A DNA stretch of 64,000 bases from Ailurus styani (Eukaryota > Chordata > Mammalia > Carnivora > Ailuridae), in assembly GCA_002007465.1 (NCBI GenBank), contig LNAC01000851.1:513259-577258 (forward strand), written 5' to 3'. The number at the start of each line of letters is the position of its first letter. The first letter of the stretch is position 1. Below the pieces are notes generated by a model. That model was given only the letters and a program-made list of their open reading frames with translations. It was not told where the DNA came from and did not search any database. This document shows positions 35,010 through 46,996 of the stretch, one piece after another. A program made the position numbers and the translations under genes.

Positions 35010-35160
35010 GGCTGTCCAGCAGAACTTGTCCAGCGGCCTGTGCCTGCACCTGCACTGACAGCAGCCACTGGCCACATGTGGATGTGGAGCACATGACATG
35101 TGGCTAGTACAACTGAGCAACTGGGTTTTTAATATTATTTGACTTACATCCAGATTTGGG
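35010..35160. repeat. hAT-like DNA transposon fossil
   Basis: Ctgtccagcagaacttgtcc, actggccacatgtggatgtg and acatgtggctagtacaactg. Decayed copy of the family at 14530-14780. Confidence 0.5.
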
Positions 35161-35823
35161 CAGTCACATGAGACTAGTGGGTCCAGTGCAGGTGCAGGGT
35201 GGGAGATGGGGTGGAGGACAGGTGTTGGGAAGATCCTCTCCATAGATGGTGAAATCGTGGGGAAGGACCTTGGGTTGCTGTAGATAGGAGTGTCAGTGAG
35301 TGGCACTCGGGGGTCTGGGGAAGGGGGAGGGAGAGAGGCCAGGTTTGCATTGCGGACTGTAGCCGGGTGGGATGGAGCGTAACTGTTGGAAGGCTTTAGA
35401 TTCCAAGCTGGGTGTTTTGGGGAAAGCAGCAGTGAGGAACAAGGGGCACAACTCCCTTGCCTTCAGGCATAGGAATGGAAGAGGTGTGGCCACCACCTGC
35501 CAGGAGATGCGTCCTCAGGAAGAGCCAGGGGCTGCTTGGGGACAAGAGGGTGAGGAGTCAGAACAGGGGCTGCAGGCACAGAGAAGTGCTGGCTTGGAGT
35601 CTGCGGCCACTTTTTAAAGTTATTTTAAAGTTCTGACTTCCCTTCTTCTTGACTTTGGTGTTCTGGTCTTTCAAAACCTGAACGATGGGCTTGGGGGACT
35701 CAGAGACCATCGGTGCCCTGCGAGGTCCACCACTGCCGGCCCCTCCCCCGGCCCCCCCAAAGCCCCTCTCCCCTCCCGGTGCCACCTCTTCCGCACCCTC
35801 TGACCCCGCTGTGTGTGTTGCAG

Positions 35824-35973
35824 GTGTTTGGCGTTCACCTGAACAGGTGGCAACTGGACAAGAAGCTCGGGTGCGGGTGCCTTTTTCTGTATGGAGTATT
35901 CCTGTGCTTCTCCATCATGACGGAGTTCAACGTGTTCACGTTTGTGAACTTGCCCATGTGCGGGGACCACTGA
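35824..35973 (+). CDS. SLC24A3: SLC24A3 last coding exon with stop codon
   Basis: The final coding stretch has 49 codons plus TGA at 35971-35973. It begins VFGVHLNRWQLDKKLGCG, crosses the last membrane segment (about LFLYGVFLCFSIM), and ends TEFNVFTFVNLPMCGDH. The tail MCGDH is what separates NCKX3 from NCKX4, whose C-terminus ends differently. The acceptor is gtgtgttgcag after a C/T-rich tract. The five exons total 611 nt and encode about 203 C-terminal residues of a protein of roughly 640. A longer open frame that starts upstream at 35713 runs through intron sequence and is not coding. Confidence 0.97.
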   Translation: MFGVHLNRWQLDKKLGCGCLFLYGVFLCFSIMTEFNVFTFVNLPMCGDH

Positions 35974-37758
35974 CCCTCCCGGCCGCCCGCCGAGCCTTGG
36001 GCCTCCTTTTCTGTGCAATACAAGATCCAGCCGCACCCCGAGTCACGCGGGCCGCCCCCGGGCCGGGGTCTCGGGCTCTCCCGCGCTGGTCACAGGCCTC
36101 TGCTCCTGCCTCGGTGGCCCAGGCTGTCCCCGCCCCTCCCTGCTTCCCCTCCTCCTTCATGGGTTCCTCCCGCCCACCCCTTCCTGTCTCCTCCGTGTGA
36201 AGACTCTGACATCCGCGTGAATTTTCAAGCTCCATTGTGACTGAGATTCTAGGGAAAACAGAACAAAACAAAACAAAACTGGCTGCTAACTGGCCCAAGC
36301 CAGGCAAAACTTATTACAATCCCTCCTCCTTTTTTAAGTTATTGGATGGAAGACAAACCTAATTTATGACCTGAGACTGTCAAAGGGATAGAGAGGAGAG
36401 GGTGTATCGATGCTAGGGAGAGTTTGTGATTTCGTTGTTTTGAGGTGATGCCTAGGTGACTGGGTTTGGGGAGGTTGTTTCATTTGGGGGGGGGCTTCCC
36501 CCTTTTCTTCCTTTTCTTCCAGAGATGGAGAGCTTCTCTTGCATCTTCTTTCACTGGGCTCTGGATTAGCAGACGATCCACAGGTTGTCCCTGCCGTGTG
36601 TTCTGGGATCACATCCCAGGCACCGTAGACTATGCATGGATTTAGCGCTTAGTAGGGGAACATGTGGTCAGGGATACCGGGAACAGATGCCTGACGTTTC
36701 ATACCCGAGGTGGACTCCCGGTAGTCCCATAGGCGTAACCTAGGGGGCACGAGGCTTTTGAGGAAGAAGACAGCTCCCCACATAGCCATTAGGATCATCT
36801 TTTTCTCACTAGGTTCCTTCTAGTCTCTCAAGCAATAGTTCTAGCCTGCCTGAGGCCCCGAATGAGGGGCCCTGGTTACACTCCCCATCTGTGAGGGGCC
36901 AGGCAGTCAGCACCAGAAGCTTCCCAGCCTGTGAGTCCCTGAGATGCGCTCTCGTCACTTGGTATATGGGGTGACAGGGAGTGACCCAGCGGCCACCACT
37001 GCTTTTCGTGCAGGAGTTACAGACACTGGTTTCTTGGAAAATGGAGAGAAGCACACTTTGCACAGATGTCGTCAATCAAGTCCCAATTTGCCACTCGGTA
37101 TTGAGTACACTGGACCCTGATGGCTGGCTCTTGGGCCAGCGTCCTTCCTCGTGGGACGCCTCCACCAAGCTGCCCCAGCTCCGCCCCTCCCATCCTGGAG
37201 GGATGGCCAGGGAAGGAGAAAACAGAGAACTAACTGACACCTTCGGAACCACAGAATGTGTTCAATGCAGACTTGCTCAAGGGCATAAGTTATTGTGAAA
37301 GTTGTTGCCAATCACTGCTCGACAGCCCTGCTAGATTTTGTACGATGCTGAATTATTATGCAGACTAATTCCACCGAGTTGAGACCCACCCATGCTTGCT
37401 ACACTTGTATTTATTGAAACTGTGGATTCTTGCCCGTGCTGCCCCCTGTATTTACTTTAAGCACTGATCACTTATCATTCATTCAGTATGGTTTTCCGCC
37501 CCCGTCCCTTGTACACATTCTGGTATGAATTGTAAAAATAACCTGCTACAAATTGGTTGAATGTTTCTGTCAGTGGTGCAAACCAAGGCCAGCATTAGCT
37601 GATGGGGCACCTGCCCGAAGGAGGAACGGGAGAGGAAATCACCAATCTGGGCTCTTAGAGCTAAGACACACGTATTGATTCTGTTGCACATTTTGCACTG
37701 GTTTATCGAGATTGTTTTCTTGGATGGATCGTGTAAAATAAACTTCTCTGTTCTGTAT
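35974..37758 (+). other. SLC24A3: SLC24A3 3' untranslated region
   Basis: The sequence from the stop codon to the predicted cleavage site is about 1.8 kb. The first 250 bases are GC-rich with several CpGs, followed by an (AAAAC) run at about 36257-36279. No SINE or L1 is inserted in it, unlike the flanking DNA, which fits selective constraint on an exon. The 3' limit is inferred from the poly(A) signal and is uncertain by about 15 bases. Confidence 0.8.
37737..37742 (+). promoter_or_regulatory. SLC24A3: SLC24A3 polyadenylation signal AATAAA
   Basis: This canonical AATAAA sits 1.76 kb after the stop codon. It is followed within 10-30 bases by a T-rich stretch (cttctctgttctgtatccttccttg) suited to cleavage-factor binding. 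It is the best-placed poly(A) signal in the terminal exon. Confidence 0.8.
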
Positions 37759-38350
37759 CCTTCCTTGAGCTGAGCGCTTTACTTCCTCTCCTAGAGTGTT
37801 GCCTGTTTACACTGACCAGTACGCGTGGAAGGAAGCGGCCAGTATTTGTGCTTATACTCTTTCTGGGTGGACTCACCTGGAAAGCTGGCAGATGTCTGGT
37901 GGATTGCAAGTATGAAGTTGCAAATCGTGGGTCTTCTCTCAAGCTTGCAGGGACTTTGGATCTGTTGTCCTGTAGCATCCATGCAATGATCTAGGAGGAA
38001 TTCTTTCAGCTAGAGTGAGAGGAAGAGATTCCAGCCCTGCTGATAATGTTCGGCAGCGTTCAAGTTCTTTATCCTGTCTGATCTGACTACTTTTCAGTTG
38101 CGAAAATTCAGACTTCCCTGAAGCTAACTCCTGCAAAGAGAGACTAACACATCATTGTAATAAGCCCCATTCTTAACCTGAGTGATTCCCAAGAAACAAT
38201 TACCCAAATCTAAAAGTAGACCAAGGTTAGTGAACAACCCAGGTTTCCACCTGAAGCAACAGAATTCATTTATAGAAATCAGAAGAAAAACTGCCAGTAA
38301 GTCACAGCACCAACTTCTATTTAATTATGTAAAAAAAATACCTATTCACC

Positions 38351-38523
38351 TGGGGTGCCTGGGTGGTTCAGTTGGTTAAGTGCCCGACTCTTGATCTCAA
38401 CTCAGGTCCTGATCTCAGGGTCATGAGTTCAAGCCCCACATTGGGCTCCACCTGGGTGTGGAGCCTATTTAAAATATATCTATATTTTATGTAATATATA
38501 TAAATTAATATAAATATATATAT
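38351..38523 (+). repeat. SINEC, older copy with (TA)n tail
   Basis: Gggtgcctgggtggttcagt head and gagttcaagccccacattgg B-box region. It has no CT-rich middle and ends in a (TATA)n tail. Possible short target duplication TATTCACC at 38343-38350 and 38525-38532. First repeat past the end of SLC24A3. Confidence 0.85.
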
Positions 38524-38532
38524 ATATTCACC

Positions 38533-41234
38533 CCCCCCCCAGGAAGGAGGAGGTACTTAGCTTTGAGTGTTGACATCTCAAAATGCTTTACCACTCTATG
38601 CATTTTATAAATACACACTGGCCACGGACAGGATATTTTCATTATTCTGATTGATGCTTTTTATATTGGTCTTAATTAGCTTTAGTCTCAGACAAAACCT
38701 TTGATCTGAAGTTTGATTTTTTTTTCTTTCAAGCATGCTTTCTATGATATCTTTAGAAACTGTACTTCCATGCTAAGATTGTCAAAGAGAAAATCATGGG
38801 GTAAGGTAAAGTTCCCATGCATAATGATTGCCAACCTAGGAACTGGGAAGGTTTCCTGTATGAAACGAACACTTGGGCTATTTCTGCCCAGGTCCCTGCC
38901 ATGCACAGTTGTGTCTTGAGCTACCTACTGAGAATGTGGTTCTAAATGAGCAGGCTCTCCAATGATGCAAAATAGCTGATGTTGCTATTTTCACTGCTTC
39001 TACTGTTCTGGGATTTATTTGGGAGGAGTTAGAATGGATATGAGGGAAGAACTTTGATTCAATAGGCCATACCTGACAATAATATCAGAGACCCCTCTCA
39101 ACAATTTTCTGGAGTGTGCTGGAGAACTTCCCAGGCTGTGATCTTGTGCATAAGGGGGCAAGGGAAGGCGCCTGCTAGAGTTTACACTTCTTCCTTAACA
39201 CATCCAAGTTGACGCCACAAGGAGGAACTGCCAGAAAGTCCTCTTTTTCTGGAAAATATATTCCCAACCATGCCCAGCCTGCTGGGGTCCCTGTCAGCAC
39301 ACATAGGTGGCATTGGATGCACTGAGAAGCCACAACACAGAGACATTTCCAGAAGGCTTCTGTCCCCCCTTCTAAAGGAGAATACTGGCCCTACCTTTTT
39401 AGGGGTAGTACCCTTTTGTGGGGGCATGTTTTCCAAAAAGGCCTGGCTGGAGGATAGGTGGGTGATTATGTTTTCCTAAGTCTGTTGGTGCAAATACTTA
39501 CGTTTACGGTCATGAACTAGAATGCTAGAGATTTGAGATTCTGTATATCTCAGACAGCAAATCTGAACTCACTTTATGCACACAGGCTTCAAAGAAAAGC
39601 CTAAATGTTTAAAAATGCGGGGAGAGGGGTGATAATATTCTAAGGTCCAGATGGTTTTGAATCATGGTACATAAAACAAGAATAATATCCAACTTGCAAA
39701 GCAATATAATAAAATGGATAGCCTTAGAACTTAACCTAACTGGTCATGAAAATATTCAGATTATTGGGAGAAACTGGAAGTGGGAAATTGGTGTTGGTGA
39801 TCCTCCTTCTAAGACTTATTTATTTTCACCTTTTCAAAATTGGATGATTCTCCCATTCCCAGGCTAATTATCCAACTACTCTGACCTATTTTGAGCAGCT
39901 ATTTTGAAGTAGATGGGATATTTCTATGTTGAATTTTATGTAGGCTCATACTAATTATTGAGTCTCATTTATTTTTCTGTTTTCTGCAATGGCTGCTCAA
40001 CACACACACATACGCACACACACACACCATCTATCTGACGTCAAAACTTCCTATGAAAACAATCCAATGGCTCTTTGAAAACTTTCCAAATATCCAGCTG
40101 TCTGATATGATACATCTTCAGGAGGAATTGGGTGGGTTCAGCCAACGTTTCTGTGATAAATTAAAAGCTGTGTGTTTGTGGCATGATCCTCTGGAGACGT
40201 GGGGCACTTAGAGATGTTGAAAAAGTCAACTGCTAAAGCCATGGACAAGCCCAGTATTAGCAATATGGTTAGATAGATGATAGCCCCAGAACTGACTTCA
40301 TATTGAACTTTACCCGTAGTCTCAAAACCCAGGGCAGAGCAATAAAACTCCACCAAAAGCTCTCAGATAGCTTCCTGATGTACTCAGAACATTTATTTCC
40401 TTAATAAATTGTGGCCAGTAGTCCCATTCATTTTTTACTGAGCTTCAATTTGGCAAACACTCTTACCAAGTTGTAGAGATTTTAAATGTAGTGAATGGTT
40501 GTAGTTATTACTCATTTTTGTTTTGGTCTTTGCTTTTGCAACAGGTAGGAGGGAAGGGAAAATTTAAGACAATATTGGCATACATGCCACTTCAGGGTAT
40601 TCCTGCTAAAATTAACTTACATAAATGTATGCATATACACATACCTGACAATTCTTTAAGAGACTTCAAACTTACCCTGTTTATGAAAAATTGAATCTGG
40701 TGATATCACCTCTTCTGGTTTGTTGAGATAATTCATCTAGTAACTGATTCCAGAAAACTGCATACAAAACTTGGAATGAAGTGTGAAGAGGAATTTCAGG
40801 ATCTTGGCAATTGTTTCAAGAGATTCTGAGCCAGGCCCACAGACCATTGCTAAAAAGAGAGGCACCTGTGCGCATAGGGAATTTCAGCAGAGAGCTAATA
40901 CTTTTAAATTCTTGCAGAAGATGTGCTCTACTCAGGTTTGTGTCCTTCTTTTTAGGACAAAAATCATATGTATCATTTCCCTCTCATGCTTGATACGGGA
41001 TGATACATCAGATGTTCTGTCCATCATTAATTCTCCAACTGCCAATGGGTCTCCAAAATGCCCATTGCTGTAGTTTTAGAATTTATTTTGCTGACTATGA
41101 CAAGTCCAAACAACCCATTCCAGAATATCTAAAAATTTATTGTCATGTCAGGTTGAATTATTCCCTCCAGTTTCTTTAAAGTCAAAGATGGTATTCAACT
41201 TCACGTATGAGAAAATGCATTTACCTACCTTCAT
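38533..41234. other. Intergenic stretch without genes
   Basis: 2.7 kb of AT-rich unique sequence. The only features seen are a C-run at 38531-38540 and a (CA)n tract at 39999-40028 with one TACG interruption. Open frames are short and overlapping on both strands, with no recognised domain. Confidence 0.6.
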
Positions 41235-41400
41235 TCATGATCTAAAATCCAAGCTTCCCAAATTTAAACGCCAACCAGAATTACTAGGAGACACCCAAAT
41301 ATAGATTTCCAGTTCAGTAGGTCAAAGAATTTGCATTTCTCACCAACCCCCAGATGCTACCACTGCCGGGTCTGGGTCCTACTTTGAGAACCACTGGTGT
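41235..41400. repeat. MER20-like hAT DNA transposon fossil
   Basis: Ccaaccagaattactaggag, ccagttcagtaggtcaaaga, gcatttctcaccaaccccca and tttgagaaccactggtgtag. The last phrase is the terminal part of the family. Confidence 0.65.
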
Positions 41401-41440
41401 AGATAGTGTCCTTTGTCCCAGCTGATATTACAGTTTGTGC

Positions 41441-41471
41441 AACACACACACACACACACGCACACACACGT
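41441..41471. repeat. (CA)n microsatellite
   Basis: About 15 CA units with one CG step, followed by tgtactatctc. Confidence 0.9.
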
Positions 41472-41780
41472 GTACTATCTCTTTCATTCTTTCAAAATTC
41501 TTTTTTCTTTCTACTTACACTGAGATCTACAAATGGCTGAAAGTAAGAAAAGAAATTTGGAAAACTCCATAATCTACATTCTCTATCCTCTTGCAGTATG
41601 TTTCCTTCCTGCCAAAAACAACATTTAAATTAAAACCAAACCAGATCAAAGTTAATGATTTAAGATGATATGGGAGAGAGCCAAGATTCTGGGTGGAGTT
41701 ATCAGCTCGTAGAGATGGACATAGGCAACCACCATTTCGTTCAAGGTGAAAAAGTTTTAGTTAGAAACTCCAACAAGAGA

Positions 41781-41940
41781 GGGGCTCCTGGGTGACTCAG
41801 TCGGTTAAGCATCTGCCTTCAGCTCAGGTCATGATCCCTGGGTCCTGGGATCAAGATCCCCATTGGGCTCCCTTGCTTCTCCTTCTCCCTCTGCCCCACT
41901 CAAACAAATAAAATCTTTTTTAAAAAATCAAAAAACAAAA
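41781..41940 (+). repeat. SINEC
   Basis: Ggggctcctgggtgactcag head, short CT-rich part, aaataaaatcttttttaaaa tail. The target duplication AAA(C/T)TCCAACAAGAGA is at 41765-41780 and 41941-41956 with one mismatch. Confidence 0.94.
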
Positions 41941-41959
41941 AAATTCCAACAAGAGAAAC

Positions 41960-43560
41960 TAATGGTGAATACAGGAGAAATTTCCTGCCCATGAACTCCC
42001 GTTCACACATCACAACCATGTACAGCTAATTTTCTACTTTACAAAGTTTATTTTGATGCAAATCTATCCAACAAAGATGTCATGGCTCAGCAAAGAAAGA
42101 AAAGGTTTACACCAGCTTTGGCCTTCAATGTTCCAAATGCTTCAAACAATCACACAAACCCACTTTACACGCTTGCCTAAGAAACCAAAGTAGAACATGA
42201 TCAGCTACACACCTCCTGCCGGGCGTGCAGAAACCTTCATATGCAGGCAGTGGCCCCCAGTCAGTGTCCACGTGGGAAATGACTGTGATTCCCAGGCGAG
42301 GGAAAAGCACAGGCCCGGGTTTGTGCCCGTGGCCAGGCCTTAACTCGGACTTGAGGTTTTGGCTTTTCTACAAGAACCTCAGGGGACACCCTGTGCTCTA
42401 AAATGACATGGTCAAAGCCACATTTTTCTATCCACTGAAAGTTTTGCTCAGAGTTGGGAAGCAGGCTTAGATATTGGTATGCATTAATCGGGAGGGGAGG
42501 CAAGGAGGAGGAGAAAGTCTTCCTTTCCAGAAATAAAACATTTTATGCTTTGCCTACAGCAGCACTAGGGGCATTGTGCCCCAAAGCAACAAAATGTTCT
42601 ACATCACTCCCTAAATCTCTCTGTGCACTAGGGAGCCATAACCAGCCTCTCTTCCTAGAGGGGGCATCACCATTCATGAAGCATGCTCCCAGTCTAGTAG
42701 TGCTAGTGTGAAACCCACACAGGTCATGTTACAACCAAATGTGAAGTTTCTTGTCTCCTGAATGCAAAGACTCCTCTGTCGTCGAGGAGGATTTCATCTG
42801 CCACCTAAATATTAACTAACAACACATGCCTGAGAAGGAAAAACAAGTTTGAATATATAAAAGAAATCCATGCCAAGAAATTCACTCATCTGTTATAAAT
42901 GAAGCAAATCTGTTATAAATGAAACAAACCAATCCGTTGGAGTTGGAGGCATTGGGTTTCAATGTGTTTTGGAGGAACATGGTAACAGAATTGTTAACAT
43001 TATTCTCAAAAGGGATCTAATAGAAATCCAAATTTTAAACTGCCTTTTAGTGTTTGTTTCAGAAAGAAGTTGTGTCCCTTTAGTATTTTAACATGGGTTG
43101 ACTGCACAGAAAGTTTCACGCTTTATATAGAGGAATTCTGGAACAAGAGAGCCTTTTAGTGTGAGTGGTAAGTTTTCCCCTGTACCTCATCAGGAAAATT
43201 GATGTCATGGATCACTGTTACTTCTGAGAGTCACCAGTTGTGACTCAGTGGTCTGGAAAACAGTGACAACCCATCTCAAGTACCATCTGGCTGCTCTTTC
43301 TTCTCCTGAGCTTCACTACTGTCCACGGTCCTGACTGTTCCCACTTGGCATTTTTCCCCACATCATAGGCCATCTGGCCCGATTTCTCCCTTTTGCTGGC
43401 TCGAAGGTGGCCAGAGGTGGGTCTCTCAGAGCTTGTCTTTGCCAATGGAGCTATAATGTGATGTGCACCATTCAAAGACCTCAGAAAAGTGAGGGGAGGT
43501 CACGGCATAACTATAGGTTATGTTTACCTGCATAATCACAGGTTCTGTGATATGTGGAAT
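41960..43560. other. Unassigned 1.6-kb intergenic stretch
   Basis: No interspersed repeat recognised. On the minus strand an open frame of about 80-100 codons (about 42503 to 42261) is followed, 0.2 kb downstream in that direction, by an AATAAA (complement at about 42047-42052). I do not recognise the peptide. This could be a non-coding transcript end or chance. Confidence 0.35.
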
Positions 43561-43575
43561 AAAAACTGGAACATT

Positions 43576-44185
43576 CAAGTTCCTCATATCAGAGAGATCA
43601 TATGATAATTGTCTTTCTCTGATTGACTTATTTCGCTGAACTTGAGGGGCAGGGTGGGGGGTTGTGGGGGGTAGGNNNNNNNNNNNNNNNNNNNNNNNNN
43701 NNNNNNNNNNNNGAACCTAGATGTCCATCAACAGATGAATGGATAAAGAAGATGTGGTATATATATACAATGGAATATTATGCAGCTATCAAAAGAAACG
43801 AAATCTTGCCATTCGCAACGACATGGATGGAACTGGAGGGTATTATGCTGAGCGAAATAAGTCAATCAGAGAAAGACAATTATCATATGATCTCTCTGAT
43901 ATGAGGAACTTGAGGGGCAGGGTGGGGGGTTGTGGGGGGTAGGGAGGGAAAAATAATGAAACAAGATGGGATGGGGAAGGAGACAAACCATAAGAGACTT
44001 CTAATCTCATAAAACAAACTGAGGGTTACTGGGGGGTGGGAGGGTAGGGATAGGGTGGATGGGTTATGGACATTGGGGAGGGTTTCTGCTTTGGTGAATG
44101 CTGTGAAAGATGTAAGCCTGATGATTCACAGACCTGTACCCCTTGGGCAAATAATAAAAATAAAATTTTAAAAAAAAGAAAAAAG
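43576..44185 (+). mobile_element. LINE-1 insertion with inverted 5' piece and assembly gap
   Basis: Flanked by the perfect 14-bp target duplication AAAACTGGAACATT at 43562-43575 and 44186-44199. Bases 43576-43636 are L1 sequence in reverse; from 43637 the L1 is forward. A run of 37 N (43676-43712) interrupts it, and the forward L1 resumes at gaacctagatgtccatcaac and runs to the A-tail. The forward part includes the end of ORF2 and the 3' UTR. The inversion fits twin priming, though the duplicated 'aacttgaggggcaggg' around the gap may be an assembly artefact. Confidence 0.9.
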
Positions 44186-44199
44186 AAAACTGGAACATT

Positions 44200-44410
44200 T
44201 TTTAATTGAATTGTAGTTGACATACAAGTTATATTAGTTTCAGCTGTACGACATAGTGATTCAACATTTATATATAGACATTATATATACATTACAAAGT
44301 GATCACCACAATAAATCTAGCTGCCATCTGTCACCATAAAAGTTGTTACCTATTATTAACTATATTCCCCATGCTGTACATTGTGTCCCCATGTCTAAAA
44401 ACAGTGAACA
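44200..44410. repeat. Old LINE-1-derived fragment
   Basis: Ttgaattgtagttgacatac, tagtttcagctgtacgacat, agtgatcaccacaataaatc and ccatgctgtacattgtgtcc are parts of a common old L1-type sequence, parallel to 12655-12860. The young L1 above was inserted at its edge. Bases 44411-45690 hold nothing recognised. Confidence 0.55.
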
Positions 44411-45716
44411 TTTCTAACCCAACTTTCAAACTCTAGATAATGACATAGTGGCCATAATAGTATCTTTCTTCCTGTGAAAGCCATAATTCAGTGGAGCCAG
44501 CAAGGTCTGGACCCCAGGGCAGAAGTCCTATCCCGTCCTGTCATATGAGTATCTGAATTTCTCCCAAATGACTGTATAGGATCACATGATCACTGAGATC
44601 CCTGCCAAAGCAGACATTCTATTAATTTAGACCAGAGAAAAGATGATTTCCCTCTTGAAATTAATATAGGTGTTATGGAAAGACAGCAAGCCTGGTGTGA
44701 ATTTTGAGATAAAAAGTGTTTGCAAGTTATTCTGGCTGCTACAGTGCCCCTGTAATTGTAATTCCATCTTTATGGTTGCTGGGATATTTTTTTTAATGTA
44801 TATAATTTGGATAGCATCTCCTAGAAAAATCAAAACTCTTTGACAAATTCTCATTCCTTGTCATGTTTAGGAAGAATTTTTAGGGTTTCAGAGACTAAAA
44901 ACACAGTCATTTCAAAGAAAAAGTGGCATATCTGCTTTTTGCTGGCATTGGCTGGAAATACATTTATCTTCTCTAAGCCCCAAATGTAGTGTGAGTTCTG
45001 GACCTCTAAAAAAACTCCAAAGGATTTACCGTCTGGGGTAACAAGGAATTCCACAGGATGCAATGGGGCCATAGGAAGCAAGAGAATCCTAGCCGTGATG
45101 AGCAGATGACGTGTGTCAGAACTTTCCAATAGGGCTGGTGGAATGTGCCCAATCTTAGTCTGCTGGCCTATAAAAGAGGCCAGGCATCTTTAATGAGGCC
45201 ATTTAAACATACATCAAAGTTGGAGAACTCCTCATGTAGTTAGTTGACTTCCCTTGCACATGTAAGTCAATCTGGGGACAAAGTTAGTTATAATAACTAG
45301 TTACAATATGTAGAATAGAGAGAACATTGCAATCATTGTTATTATAGGTTATTCATTTTCTTGTAGGTCTCCTGGCCATCAGAAGGTCAGAGTTACATTT
45401 TATCTTTGCTCACACTTAAATTTCATGACTTGATGCAGCACAATGAGTCACAAATGTTTATTAGGGCTTGGAGGGGTTGAGGGAGTAGCTGTTGATATCT
45501 GCACCCACTGCATGCTTTCCTTGGAGAAAAATGACAGTGCTTGGTTCAATGCTTACTAAATTTTGGCAGTTCTCCCCACCCAGAGAAAAATCATGGTCAT
45601 AAATGGTAAAATCTGCACAATATATTAGTAAATATTAAATCAGCAGCTTGTTAAGGAGATCTCTGGACATTTTTTGGACATGCACCATAAAACGGGTTTG
45701 TGATGGTCCCGCTTGA

Positions 45717-46973
45717 AAATGGGTTTGTACCCATAAAACAAATAACCCAGTCAAGAAATGGGCAGAAGACATGAACAGACATTTCTCCAAAGAAGACATC
45801 CAAATGGCCAACAGAAACATGAGAAAGTGCTCAACATCACTCGGCATCAGAGAAATACAAATCAAAACCACAGCGAGATACCACCTTACACCAGTCAGAA
45901 TGGCTAAAATCAATAAGTCAGGAAACGACAGATGTTGGTGAGGTTGCGGAGAAAGGGGAACCCTCCTACACTGTTGGTGGGAATGCAAGCTGGTGCAGCC
46001 ACTCTGGAAAACAGTATGGAGATTCCTCAAAAAGTTGAAAATAGAGCTACCCTATGACCCAGCAATCGCACTACTGGGTATTTATCCTAAAGACACAAAG
46101 GTAGTGATCCTCAGGGGCACGTGCACCCGAATGTTTATAGCAGCAATGTCCACAATAGCCAAACTATGGAAAGAACCTAGATGTCCATCAACAGATGTAT
46201 GGATAAAGAGGAGGTGGTATATATACACAATGGAATACTATGCAGCTATCAAAAGAAACGAAATCTTGCCATTTGCAACGACATGGATGGAACTGGAGGG
46301 TATTATGCTGAGCGAAATAAGTCAATCAGAGAAAGACAATTATCATATGATCTCTCTGATATGAGGAACTTGAGGGGCAGGGTGGAGGGTTGTGGGGGGT
46401 AGGGAGGGAAAAATAATGAAACAAGATGGGATGGGGAAGGAGACAAACCATAAGAGACTCCTAATCTCACAAAACAAACTGAGGGTTACTGGGGGGTGGG
46501 AGGGTAGGGATAGGGTGGATGGGTTATGGACATTGGGGAGGGTTTGTGTTTTGGTGAATGCTGTGAAAGATGTAAGCCTGATGATTCACAGACCTATACC
46601 CCTTGGGCAGGATAAAAATAAGAATAAATAATAAAAATTAAGAATAATTTTTTAGAATTATAGAATAAAAGAATAAAATAAAAGAATAAAAATAAAATTA
46701 AAAAAACAAAAAAACCAATAGAACACTGTATGTTAACTATACTGGAATTTTAAAAATAGTCAAGTAAAACAAGCAATCATTAATAATAATAGGCATAGTG
46801 AGAAAATAAACTTGTTTATTTAGTTGGTAGCATACCCATTCAAATCCACCCAAAGGGGAAATATGCCAAGTGACTTTATATAAATTACTTACAAAAGTAA
46901 TTTACTATACATCTCTTAATAGGATATACTTTAAGAATAAAAAAGAAGTTCTGAAAAAAAAAAAAAAGAAAAT
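45717..46973 (+). mobile_element. LINE-1 insertion with probable 3' transduction
   Basis: The L1 begins near cccataaaacaaataaccca and holds the last part of ORF2 (about 240 codons, with a few changes) and the 3' UTR. It then has a first A-rich tail (about 46612-46710). About 250 bp of unrelated AT-rich sequence follows, and then a second A-run at about 46953-46969. A 23-bp target duplication with one mismatch flanks the whole block at 45694-45716 and 46974-46996. That puts the extra sequence inside the insertion, as in L1 3' transduction. Confidence 0.85.
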
Positions 46974-46996
46974 GGGTTTGTGATGGTCCAGCTTGA

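Noticed and set aside
35685..36200. A + strand open frame of about 170 codons across the last SLC24A3 exon.
   Set aside because: It runs in another frame through intron, exon and 3' UTR; it is an artefact of the GC-rich composition.
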